Program-made: the position numbers and the translations under genes
Notes under the pieces: model-generated
What the model was told of the DNA's origin: nothing
What the model saw: the letters and a program-made list of their open reading frames with translations, nothing else
The model's database searches: none
Shown: piece by piece, positions 42,513 to 50,313 of the stretch
Layout of the letters: each line of letters begins with the position of its first letter
Numbering within the stretch: position 1 is the first letter of the stretch
Assembly (NCBI GenBank): GCA_041191405.1
Contig: JBEEOW010000012.1
Span: 1-64,000, forward strand
Direction: 5' to 3'
Source: JBEEOW01 sp041191405
GTDB taxonomy: Bacteria > Bacteroidota > Bacteroidia > Cytophagales > UBA9547
DNA length: 64,000 nucleotides

Positions 42513-42893
42513 ATGCCAAAAGCAACAAATAATAAAATAGATTCAGCTCTTTTATCAGAGATTGTAGTAGCTGGAATGCAAGAAGTAAAAGCAGAAGATA
42601 TTGTAGTTATCGACTTAAGAGGCCTTAAAGGTGCAGAAGCTGATTTCTTTGTAATTTGCTCAGTAAATTCTGACCCTCAAGCAGATGGAGTTTGTGATTC
42701 TATTGAAGAAGAAGTATATAAAGCTATAAAGCTTAACCCATCATTAAGAGAAGGTAGAGCAACTAAGGAATGGATGATTGTAGATTATTTTGATGTAGTA
42801 GCACATGTTTTCAAAAAAAATAAAAGAGAATTCTTTAATTTAGAGCGCTTATGGGCTGATGGCGTGATTAAAACTATAGAAAATGTGGCATAA
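42513..42893 (+). CDS. rsfS: Ribosome silencing factor RsfS
   Basis: 126 residues. The family pattern is complete: ALLSEIVVAGMQEVKAEDIVVIDLRGL, ADFFVICSVNSDPQADGVCDSIEEEVYK, EGRATKEWMIVDYFDVVAHVF, REFFNLERLWAD. RsfS binds ribosomal protein uL14 and blocks subunit joining when nutrients run low. The rsfS-ftsH order is common in Bacteroidota; the 72-base gap between them is free of a terminator, so they are likely one unit. Confidence 0.95.
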   Translation: MPKATNNKIDSALLSEIVVAGMQEVKAEDIVVIDLRGLKGAEADFFVICSVNSDPQADGVCDSIEEEVYKAIKLNPSLREGRATKEWMIVDYFDVVAHVFKKNKREFFNLERLWADGVIKTIENVA

Positions 42894-42965
42894 TTAATGT
42901 CATTATTGAAAAATTACTAAACAATTAAGTAAGTTTTTGTTTTTATTAATAAATAAAAAAATCTT

Positions 42966-45014
42966 ATGGCAGAAGAACAAAAAAATGAGCCTAATAAAAT
43001 AGACCCAATAAAAAAAGACAACTCTTTTCCTAAACCTCCACCACGTAGTAGTGTACAAATGTGGTTAATGATAGGTGTCGGTTTAATCATTTTAGGCGTA
43101 CTCTTTTTTAACAATACAACAGCTGGTATCGAAATCACTCAAAGCAAATTTGAGGAAATGATGTTGGCAAAGGATGTTAAAAGTGTAATTATTCTTGAAG
43201 ACAGAGTTGAAGTTACTTTAAAAAAAGAAGCCGAGGACAATGAAAAATACCAAAAGCTTGTTCAAGGCAAAACTAGAACACTAAAAACTGCTCCTCAATT
43301 TGAATTTCAAATCAAAAAACCTGAAATGTTTCAGGAAAAATTAGATTTACTTCAAAAAGACTACAAACCTGAAGAAAAAATTGATTATAAATTCGATAAC
43401 AACAGAACTTCTGTTGCTCAGTTTATCAACACTTGGGGTTTCCTAATTTTAATGGTTGTTGGTTTTTGGTACATTATGCGCAAAATGGGCGGTGGCCCTG
43501 GCGGACAAATGTTCAGCATCGGTAAATCAAAAGCATCTCTACTTGAAGGCGAATCAAAAGTAAAAACTACTTTTGCTGATGTGGCAGGTTTAGATGAAGC
43601 TAAAGTTGAAATTGAAGAAATTGTTGATTTCCTTAAAAACCCTAAAAAATTCACTGATTTAGGTGCTAAAATTCCTAAAGGTGCATTACTTGTAGGGCCT
43701 CCAGGTACCGGTAAAACATTGCTAGCTAGAGCAGTAGCTGGCGAAGCTGGTGTTCCATTCTTCTCACTTTCAGGTTCTGATTTTGTGGAAATGTTTGTAG
43801 GTGTAGGCGCTGCTCGTGTAAGAGATTTATTTAAACAAGCCAAAGAAAAAGCACCTTGTATTATTTTCATTGATGAAATTGATGCAGTTGGTCGTTCTCG
43901 TGGACGAGGAAATATGATGAGTTCAAACGACGAAAGAGAAAATACATTAAACTCTCTTTTGGTTGAAATGGATGGTTTTGCTACTGATTCAGGAATTATC
44001 ATCTTGGCTGCAACTAACCGCCCAGATGTATTGGATGCTGCATTACTTCGACCAGGACGTTTTGACAGAACAATTAGTATCGACAAACCAGATGTTGTTG
44101 GTCGTGAGGCAATATTTAAAGTGCACATTTCAAAATTAAAATTAAATGTGGATGTGGATGCTAAAACACTAGCTTCGCAAACGCCAGGTTTTGCAGGTGC
44201 CGAAATTATGAATGTTTGTAATGAAGCGGCTTTAATTGCTGCTCGTAAAAACAAAACTTCTGTTGATTTAGACGATTTTAACAATGCAATTGACAGAGTA
44301 ATAGGTGGTTTAGAAAAGAAAAACAAACTTATTTCTCCTGAAGAAAAGAAAATTGTTGCATATCATGAAGCTGGTCACGCAGTGGCTGGTTGGTTCCTTG
44401 AACATGCTGATCCATTGGTTAAAGTAAGTATTGTTCCAAGAGGTGTTGCTGCATTAGGTTACGCACAATATTTACCAAAAGAGCAATTCCTTTACACAAT
44501 TGAGCAATTAACTGACGAAATGTGTATGACACTTGGCGGTAGAGCTGCTGAGGATATTGTTTTCGGAAAAATTTCAACAGGTGCATTAAGCGATTTAGAA
44601 AGAATTACTAAATTGGCTTACAGCATGGTAACTGTGTATGGAATGAGTGAAAGAATTGGAAATATTTCTTTCTACGATTCAAAACAGTCGGAAATGAGTT
44701 TCACGAAACCATATTCTGAATCAACTGCACAAGCAATTGATGCAGAAGTTTATAAAATAGTTCAAGATGCTTATGAAAGAACTAAAGCATTATTGACTAA
44801 ACACAGAGAAGCAATTGAAATTTTAGCAAATGAATTATTAGCTAAAGAGATTTTATTCCAAGCAGATTTAGAAAGATTAATTGGTGCTCGTCCGTTTGAT
44901 AAACAAACTAATTTACAAGAGTTTAAAAGCGGAAAACTGGATAGAGTTGTAGTTGCAGAGGAAACACAAGTTGTTGCTCCTGAAACGCCAATTACTGAAA
45001 CACCTCAAAACTAA
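42966..45014 (+). CDS. ftsH: ATP-dependent zinc metalloprotease FtsH
   Basis: 682 residues. Two inner-membrane helices flank a periplasmic domain (WLMIGVGLIILGVLFF near 35 and FLILMVVGFWYIM near 160). The AAA domain has Walker A GPPGTGKT near residue 244 and Walker B CIIFIDEIDAVGR, with the pore motif FVEMFVGVGAARV. The zinc protease site is HEAGH (467-471). An acidic, Thr/Pro-rich C-terminal tail follows (EETQVVAPETPITETPQN). It degrades membrane and short-lived cytoplasmic proteins as a hexamer. The periplasmic domain is longer than in E. coli, as is normal in Bacteroidota. A terminator follows directly. Confidence 0.97.
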   Translation: MAEEQKNEPNKIDPIKKDNSFPKPPPRSSVQMWLMIGVGLIILGVLFFNNTTAGIEITQSKFEEMMLAKDVKSVIILEDRVEVTLKKEAEDNEKYQKLVQGKTRTLKTAPQFEFQIKKPEMFQEKLDLLQKDYKPEEKIDYKFDNNRTSVAQFINTWGFLILMVVGFWYIMRKMGGGPGGQMFSIGKSKASLLEGESKVKTTFADVAGLDEAKVEIEEIVDFLKNPKKFTDLGAKIPKGALLVGPPGTGKTLLARAVAGEAGVPFFSLSGSDFVEMFVGVGAARVRDLFKQAKEKAPCIIFIDEIDAVGRSRGRGNMMSSNDERENTLNSLLVEMDGFATDSGIIILAATNRPDVLDAALLRPGRFDRTISIDKPDVVGREAIFKVHISKLKLNVDVDAKTLASQTPGFAGAEIMNVCNEAALIAARKNKTSVDLDDFNNAIDRVIGGLEKKNKLISPEEKKIVAYHEAGHAVAGWFLEHADPLVKVSIVPRGVAALGYAQYLPKEQFLYTIEQLTDEMCMTLGGRAAEDIVFGKISTGALSDLERITKLAYSMVTVYGMSERIGNISFYDSKQSEMSFTKPYSESTAQAIDAEVYKIVQDAYERTKALLTKHREAIEILANELLAKEILFQADLERLIGARPFDKQTNLQEFKSGKLDRVVVAEETQVVAPETPITETPQN

Positions 45015-45022
45015 TAATTTAT

Positions 45023-45067
45023 AAAAATCTCATTCATTGGAATTTTAATCCTATGGATGAGATTTTT
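45023..45067 (+). terminator. Terminator after ftsH
   Basis: AAAAATCTCATTC (45023-45035) pairs with GGATGAGATTTTT (45055-45067), one T-G pair, then further T. Confidence 0.8.
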
Positions 45068-45114
45068 TATTTATAAAATTATTTATTTTTATAGATAAAA
45101 TTAATTTAGCGAAA

Positions 45115-45213
45115 AATCAACTTTACTCATGCTTCGATAAGCTCAGCAACCGTAAAGTTAATTTTCCGAAAACAAAAAACTATCAATTGTCAACTGTTAA
45201 CTATCAACTGAGT
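45115..45213. repeat. REP-like element inside an inverted repeat, then a heptad array
   Basis: AATCAACTTTAC (45115-45126) and GTAAAGTTAATT (45152-45163) are near-complements (11 of 12) enclosing GCTTCGATAAGCTCAGCAAC (45131-45150), itself a word resembling the CTTCGACAAGCTCAG-type dispersed repeat known from many Bacteroidota. After it, CTATCAA, TTGTCAA, CTGTTAA, CTATCAA (about 45180-45210) form a single-arm heptad array that ends against the next gene's ATG. Confidence 0.5.
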
Positions 45214-45215
45214 AT

Positions 45216-45863
45216 ATGCAACATGTGAAAACAAAAGATGTGATTATGGGACGAGTGAAGTCGGCATTAGGCTCGGCTCCAGGCGTATCGTTACCTGTAC
45301 CTGATTTTGATTCACCAATTTTAACTCCATTTACTGACGATATTGAAATGACATTTGTCCAAAATTTCAAATCAGTAAAAGGACAATTTTTTTTCTGTAT
45401 TGACGAAGCGGATTGTGCAAAACAAATTGCAACTTACGTTCAAAAAAAAGATTTAAAAGATGTTTTCATTTGGGAAAAATCTTTTGAAAGTATTTTCTCA
45501 AATGTTGATTTTTATTTCAAAGATAATGAAGACGATTACATAAACTGTGAATTAGGAATCACATCTTGTGAAGCATTGATTGCTCGAACAGGAAGTATTT
45601 TAATAAGTTCTGCCACTTTGTCGGGACGAAGAAATTCAGTTTTCCCACCAATTCATGCAGTTATAGCTCGTACCTCACAAATTGTTTCTGAAATAAAAGA
45701 AGGATTAAATCTCATTAGAGAAAAATATGCTGAGAATTATCCTTCACTTGTGTCATTAATAACTGGCCCAAGTAGAACAGCAGATATCGAAAAAACATTA
45801 GTGCTAGGCGCACATGGTCCCAAAGAATTACTTTTATTTTTAATTGATGATTCCCAATATTAA
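45216..45863 (+). CDS. LUD-domain protein (LutC-like)
   Basis: 215 residues. The LUD fold is recognised by the C-terminal ALIARTGSILISSATLSGRR and ITGPSRTADIEKTLVLGAHGPKELLLFLID, where TGPSRTADIE and GAHGP are signatures. LutC proteins help oxidise lactate as part of LutABC; here LutA and LutB are absent, so a lone LUD protein of unclear role is the fair description. The N-terminus is less conserved. Its end overlaps lpxH by 17 bases. Confidence 0.87.
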   Translation: MQHVKTKDVIMGRVKSALGSAPGVSLPVPDFDSPILTPFTDDIEMTFVQNFKSVKGQFFFCIDEADCAKQIATYVQKKDLKDVFIWEKSFESIFSNVDFYFKDNEDDYINCELGITSCEALIARTGSILISSATLSGRRNSVFPPIHAVIARTSQIVSEIKEGLNLIREKYAENYPSLVSLITGPSRTADIEKTLVLGAHGPKELLLFLIDDSQY

Positions 45864-46620
45864 CCATTTACCAGAAGGTAAAAAAATATATTTTGCCTCT
45901 GATTTTCATTTAGGAACACCTAGCTTAGAAAAAAGCTTTGCTCGTGAAAAGAAAATTATCAAATGGTTAGATGAAATAAAACCAACCACTCATGCATTAT
46001 TTTTAGTGGGTGACATTTTCGATTTTTGGTTTGAATATAAACATGCAATTCCAAAAGGATTTACTCGCTTTTTAGCAAAAATAGCCGAATTTACAGATGC
46101 AGGCATTCCTGTTTATTTTTTCACAGGCAACCACGATATGTGGATGTTTGATTATTTTGAACAAGAATTAAATGTAAAAATATTATATAAACCTGTTTCC
46201 TTTTCGGTTGGTGAAAAACATTTTTATGTTGGTCATGGCGATGGACTTGGACCTAAAGATTACTCATATAAACTCCTTAAATGGTTCTTTGCAAGTAAAG
46301 TTTGTCAGTTTTTATTTGCAAGAGTTCACCCCAATTTCGGAATTGGTTTGGCTACAATGTGGTCACGCAGAAGTAGATTAAGCAATACTGTAAAAGATGA
46401 TATTTTTTTACATGACAAAGAATGGCTTTATATCTATTCAAATGAAATAGAAGCAAAAAAACACCATGATTATTACATTTTCGGACATCGTCATTTACCA
46501 CTCGAAATGCAATTAAAAAATAACAATGCACGTTATGTAAACATCGGCGAATGGGTAAATTATTATACTTATGGCGTTTATGATGGAAATAATCTTGAAT
46601 TATTGAAATATGAAGTTTAA
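45847..46620 (+). CDS. lpxH: UDP-2,3-diacylglucosamine diphosphatase (LpxH-type metallophosphoesterase)
   Basis: 257 residues from ATG 45847. All calcineurin-like metal motifs are present: SDFHLG, GDIFDFWFEY, GNHDMW, VGHGDGLG and FGHRHLP. GDIFDFW and the size place it with LpxH, which removes UMP from UDP-2,3-diacylglucosamine in lipid A synthesis at the inner membrane. It is embedded in a set of overlapping genes (17-base overlap before, 11 after). Other Lpx genes are not nearby. Confidence 0.87.
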   Translation: MIPNINHLPEGKKIYFASDFHLGTPSLEKSFAREKKIIKWLDEIKPTTHALFLVGDIFDFWFEYKHAIPKGFTRFLAKIAEFTDAGIPVYFFTGNHDMWMFDYFEQELNVKILYKPVSFSVGEKHFYVGHGDGLGPKDYSYKLLKWFFASKVCQFLFARVHPNFGIGLATMWSRRSRLSNTVKDDIFLHDKEWLYIYSNEIEAKKHHDYYIFGHRHLPLEMQLKNNNARYVNIGEWVNYYTYGVYDGNNLELLKYEV

Positions 46621-47413
46621 CATAAGCCTATTTTTATTTATAATCATTTCGTTTTCGGCTTCGGCTCAGCAAATTTCCATTCTTAAAACTATCGAAATTC
46701 CAGCAATTGAGCATGTTTCTAGTGATAGTTACCACAACATTTACATAGCTGATGAAAAAGAAAATGTTCTAAAATATTCTCCAGAAGGCGAATATTTGCT
46801 TACTTACTCCCCCTCAAAACAAGCTGATATTTCATTAATTGATGCGTCAAATTCATTAAGAATATTTTTATATAATAAAGATTTTCAACAAATTACCTTT
46901 TTAGATAGATTTTTAACAGTTCAAAATCAATATAGATTTAATGAGGATATGGTAGGTTTTGCAAGAAGTGCTTGTCCTTCATCTGACAATAATGCTTGGA
47001 TAATTGATGATATAGATTTTAGTCTTAAAAAAATTGATTTACAATTTGATAAAATACTTACACGCTCGCCATTAGATTTATTATCATCAAAACGAGAATT
47101 GGATGTAGTTTACATGAAAGAATACCAATTCAATGTGTATGTATTGCTTAAAAATCAAGGAATTATGGTTTTTGACAACTTAGGAAATTACAGAAAAATG
47201 ATTCCAATATTAGATGTAGATTCATTTAGTTTTTTTGAAGATGAGTTATGTTATATCAAAGATGGGAAATTAAACTTTTTTCATTTATATAATTTTACAA
47301 ATAGAGAACTTTTATTGCCTCAAGGCGTAGAACTGCGAAAAGTCATAGTTTCTTCAAAATATTTATACTTATTTTCCAAAACAAAATTGTTGCTATGTCA
47401 AAAAGATATTTAA
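46610..47413 (+). CDS. Exported protein, beta-propeller-like, unknown function
   Basis: 267 residues with a signal peptide (MKFNISLFLFIIISFSASAQ). The mature part is strand-rich with a motif repeated every ~40 residues (SDSYHNIYIADEKENVLKYS, DASNSLRIFLYNKDFQQITF, SSDNNAWIIDDIDFSLKKID, MKEYQFNVYVLLKNQGIMVF), similar to NHL/6-bladed propellers. I know it only as an uncharacterised Bacteroidota family that often follows LpxH. It overlaps lpxH by 11 and the next gene by 19 bases, so the four genes are one operon. Role unknown. Confidence 0.65.
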   Translation: MKFNISLFLFIIISFSASAQQISILKTIEIPAIEHVSSDSYHNIYIADEKENVLKYSPEGEYLLTYSPSKQADISLIDASNSLRIFLYNKDFQQITFLDRFLTVQNQYRFNEDMVGFARSACPSSDNNAWIIDDIDFSLKKIDLQFDKILTRSPLDLLSSKRELDVVYMKEYQFNVYVLLKNQGIMVFDNLGNYRKMIPILDVDSFSFFEDELCYIKDGKLNFFHLYNFTNRELLLPQGVELRKVIVSSKYLYLFSKTKLLLCQKDI

Positions 47414-47904
47414 TATTAGTGTTTGGAGTAATTCCATTTTTAATGCAATCTTGTTTTGAGCCATCAAAAACTTTTGAATCCAAACCAATTCAAAACGATT
47501 CTTCTGAAACACACAATAAAGATTCAGTAGCTGAAACGAAAACTACGCAGCATATTCTTCAAAATGAGTACAACAAACGCTTTCCAGAACCAGAAAAGTC
47601 AAGTTCCGCAGATAAAGAAAGAGTAATACAAGAAATGCTTTCAATAATTCCTGAAGTAAATTCTCTAATGAGAGAAAATGATTCATTATCAAAAGGAGAA
47701 ACAAAATTGAGCTTTAGAACTTTAGAAAAACCTAATGTAGAAAATTCTAAATTTTATATTTTGCTAGAAAAGGTTAGTAAAACTGAGAAAATTCCATTGA
47801 TACATTTTTATGTAAACCCAAGTAACCTAAAAATCGAAATCTATGACCCTACAGAAGACATCATAATGGATTTAAGTACTTGGCAAAAAAATGGTGGGAA
47901 TTAG
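47395..47904 (+). CDS. Lipoprotein of unknown function
   Basis: 169 residues. MSKRYLILVFGVIPFLMQSCFEPS is a lipoprotein signal with Cys at about 21. A low-complexity, polar linker (PIQNDSSETHNKDSVAETKT) precedes a small mixed domain (FYILLEKVSKTEKIPLIHFY ... NLKIEIYDPTEDIIM). I do not recognise a family. It overlaps the preceding exported protein gene, so the pair may form an envelope complex. A direct repeat of AGAATTTTC (around 47910-47935) lies after the stop. Confidence 0.55.
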   Translation: MSKRYLILVFGVIPFLMQSCFEPSKTFESKPIQNDSSETHNKDSVAETKTTQHILQNEYNKRFPEPEKSSSADKERVIQEMLSIIPEVNSLMRENDSLSKGETKLSFRTLEKPNVENSKFYILLEKVSKTEKIPLIHFYVNPSNLKIEIYDPTEDIIMDLSTWQKNGGN

Positions 47905-47991
47905 AAACAGAATTTTCTGGATTAAAGAATTTTCAGAATTAAATTAAAATCTTATTTTTTTTTTCAAATATACATGTAGATTTTTAATTTC

Positions 47992-48999
47992 TCACCCAAC
48001 AATTTTCTTTTTCAACACATCAATATAATTATTCACTTTAATAAAAAACTGATAGCGTTGTTTTTCTGAAACACCACTTATTTGTACTGATTTTTTAATT
48101 AAGTTTTTAATCCATGTATCTGTTTCATTACAAAAAGAGGTATGGGTTGTACTCATCGAATTAAATGTATTGAATGAAAAATAAATCATTTGCACATCAT
48201 TAATTGTAACTTGAATACAGTTATTTCCGATGGTAACTTCACTCCAATACAAAGTATAGTTAGGTATTCCACTTGTAGAGTTTTGGCGCAATTTGCTACT
48301 CAATTCTGCATCATTTTGAATAGTGGCAACCATATCTTGCAATTGAGTTATTACTACTAATGCATCATCTTTATTTTCAAACAAACCTGATTCCCAATAA
48401 AACTCAATTTGTTTTAATACACTGACAATTGTACCTTCTGTCCATATTTCAATTGATGGAATTTTTACATATAAATCATATATTTCTTTCGCTGTTTGAA
48501 TTGCCTCTGTTGGCACATAGCTTGGTTTAAACTTTTTACCTTCATAAGTACTTGAATTTAAAATTGATTTATCCCAATAAAATAATTTAAATGCTGTAAG
48601 TTCATCATACTTGAAATAATGAAAAATAGGAATATCCTCAGAGGTAAAAACTATGTGTTTATTTTCAACTGCATTGATTTTTTTCATATCACCCAATATA
48701 TTTTGTAGATATTCTAACAAAGTATGTTGGTTGTTTGAAAGTGGTTGATAATTAAAACTTACTAAATTGGAGGAGTTTGCACTTAATTTATCTAATGAAA
48801 TTTTAAAATACGAACATAATAATAGCAATTCATGAATATCAACCAAGGTCTCACCACGTAATCTACGGTAAGCACTATCATTACTTATTTCAAGTAGCTC
48901 AGCAATACTATCAACTAAAGAATAATTAGCAGGAATTTGTTTTTTTATTAAATCAAATAACTGATTTTGAACTATTACTCCAGTTTTTGTATTTGCCAT
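47992..48999 (-). CDS. HTH-domain protein, BetR/XRE-like regulator of unknown target
   Basis: 335 residues. The N-terminal ~70 residues form a helix-turn-helix of the XRE/BetR kind (LVDSIAELLEISNDSAYRRLRGETLVDIHELLLLC). The remaining ~260 residues are an uncharacterised helical, possibly ligand-binding region (WDKSILNSSTYEGKKFKPSYVP, IEIWTEGTIVSVLKQIEFYW, TLYWSEVTIGNNCIQVTIND). This two-part layout is frequent in Bacteroidota. Cytosolic; target unknown. The gene is divergent from the small membrane protein at 49139. Confidence 0.75.
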   Translation of the reverse strand: MANTKTGVIVQNQLFDLIKKQIPANYSLVDSIAELLEISNDSAYRRLRGETLVDIHELLLLCSYFKISLDKLSANSSNLVSFNYQPLSNNQHTLLEYLQNILGDMKKINAVENKHIVFTSEDIPIFHYFKYDELTAFKLFYWDKSILNSSTYEGKKFKPSYVPTEAIQTAKEIYDLYVKIPSIEIWTEGTIVSVLKQIEFYWESGLFENKDDALVVITQLQDMVATIQNDAELSSKLRQNSTSGIPNYTLYWSEVTIGNNCIQVTINDVQMIYFSFNTFNSMSTTHTSFCNETDTWIKNLIKKSVQISGVSEKQRYQFFIKVNNYIDVLKKKIVG

Positions 49000-49110
49000 T
49001 AGTTTAATTTTTCTTTTATATGTGGTGTAATTTCTATAAAAAAAACGATTTCTGCAAAATTGTGAATTAATAAAAATTGAAACATTCTACTACTTAATAT
49101 AGCAATTAAC

Positions 49111-49118
49111 TATTTTTG
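49111..49118 (+). promoter_or_regulatory. -7 promoter box for the small membrane protein
   Basis: TATTTTTG, an exact TAnnTTTG, 20 bases before the ATG at 49139. Its presence supports the short frame as a gene. Confidence 0.55.
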
Positions 49119-49138
49119 TAAAATAAATTCTAATAATC

Positions 49139-49300
49139 ATGTTTGGTTTAAATTTAAAAACAATCTTATTTATAATTATTGGTCTGATATTGGCACTTAT
49201 AATTATTAAAATAGTAAAAATATTATTCTTTTGGATAGTTGTTATTGGACTTGGTGGTCTAATTGCTTGGTTCTTAATCCAAAAATTTGGGAAAGATTGA
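49139..49300 (+). CDS. Small two-helix membrane protein (53 residues)
   Basis: A 53-codon frame. Two hydrophobic segments (TILFIIIGLILALIIIKIV and FFWIVVIGLGGLIAWFLIQ) are separated by a short basic turn (KIVKIL) and followed by KFGKD. Charge and length suit a small inner-membrane protein. A good -7 box precedes it, and a perfect 13-bp hairpin covers its stop. I know no family. A chance frame would rarely show this hydrophobic pattern with a promoter, but AT-rich DNA can encode it, hence moderate confidence. Confidence 0.55.
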   Translation: MFGLNLKTILFIIIGLILALIIIKIVKILFFWIVVIGLGGLIAWFLIQKFGKD

Positions 49301-49319
49301 ATAAAAATTCAATCTTTCC
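49290..49319. terminator. Perfect 13-bp hairpin between convergent genes
   Basis: GGAAAGATTGAAT (49290-49302), loop AAAA, ATTCAATCTTTCC (49307-49319). It overlaps the stop of the small membrane gene and ends two bases before the 3' end of the PorP/SprF gene. T-runs are weak on both sides. Confidence 0.6.
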
Positions 49320-49321
49320 TC

Positions 49322-50278
49322 CTATTCCATTCTACTTTTATAATCAAACTTAGGTCTGTGACCTTTAGTTTTTAAATGAATATCGTACAATAACATTATT
49401 TCATGTGAACCCGAGTTGTATTGAGGCAATCCATTAATTGTCCAATCAAATGCATATCCAAATGAAATTAATTGTTTTAACCCCAATTGTTTAATTTTAT
49501 TTAAATGAGCACCAACCATTACAGAAGCAGCATCACCTGTTCTGTATCCTACTCCAGCCCAATATGCCTTTTGAAAATCCATTAAACAATTCATATAAAC
49601 CTGAAATGGAGAATTAACTTCATATTTAGCTAAAACCATCGGTCTAAGTGATGTTGTTTTATTTATATCATAATTATATCCCAATTTCAAATAATAATGT
49701 CTATTAAGTCTTGATTTAACAGCTCCGTTGTATTTTAGAGTTGGCTGACTTAAATTATTTATTGAAAAGGCTACAAACATCTCTTTTGTTCTCCAGTGCA
49801 TACCATAAGTAAAGTTAGGCACCATTACTGAATTTATATTCGCAAAAACTGGGTCAACCTGTGAACTTTCTAAGTCTAATTCATTTTTATCTATCGAAAA
49901 CTGCTTAATCCCTCCAGACAAGCCCATCGATAAAACAGAGGTTTTCATGTGAATATGATAACCTCCAGAAAACATTAAAGCTAACCTTCTTTCTAAACCA
50001 ATTTTGTCATTTATAGCATGAAAACCAATACCAATATTTTTTGTTGGTATTGGCGAATGAATGCTAAATGTCTGTGTAACTGGCGCCCCTTCAAAACCCG
50101 TCCATTGGTTCCTGTAAAATGCTCCAAAGGCAATATCATTTGATTTTCCAGCATACGCAGGATTGATAATCAAATTATTAAATATAAAATGCGAGAAGTG
50201 CAGCTCTGCATCTTGCTGACACAAAGCTGTACTGCTTATACCTAGTACAAAAATTATATGTATAATAAATCTCCGCAT
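49322..50278 (-). CDS. PorP/SprF-family T9SS partner outer-membrane protein
   Basis: 318 residues from ATG 50278 (MRRFIIHIIFVLGISSTALC signal). An upstream TTG extension overlaps the giant gene and is rejected. The family opening is clear: DAELHFSHFIFNNLIINPAYAGK, then AFYRNQWTGFEGAPVTQTFSIHSP and GIGFHAINDKIGLERRLALM. PorP/SprF proteins are outer-membrane barrels that hold or anchor substrates with type B (CHU_C) sorting domains at the cell surface. Its gene lies 35 bases downstream of the giant adhesin gene, the same order as sprB-sprF in gliding Flavobacterium, so the two are almost certainly a pair. Confidence 0.93.
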   Translation of the reverse strand: MRRFIIHIIFVLGISSTALCQQDAELHFSHFIFNNLIINPAYAGKSNDIAFGAFYRNQWTGFEGAPVTQTFSIHSPIPTKNIGIGFHAINDKIGLERRLALMFSGGYHIHMKTSVLSMGLSGGIKQFSIDKNELDLESSQVDPVFANINSVMVPNFTYGMHWRTKEMFVAFSINNLSQPTLKYNGAVKSRLNRHYYLKLGYNYDINKTTSLRPMVLAKYEVNSPFQVYMNCLMDFQKAYWAGVGYRTGDAASVMVGAHLNKIKQLGLKQLISFGYAFDWTINGLPQYNSGSHEIMLLYDIHLKTKGHRPKFDYKSRME

Positions 50279-50313
50279 GTGCTCAAATCTACAAAACTTC
50301 ACCACTAATGCCA

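Noticed and set aside
45216..45863. A lactate-utilisation LutABC operon
   Set aside because: Only the LUD-domain protein is present; LutA and LutB are missing, and the neighbours are lpxH and envelope genes.
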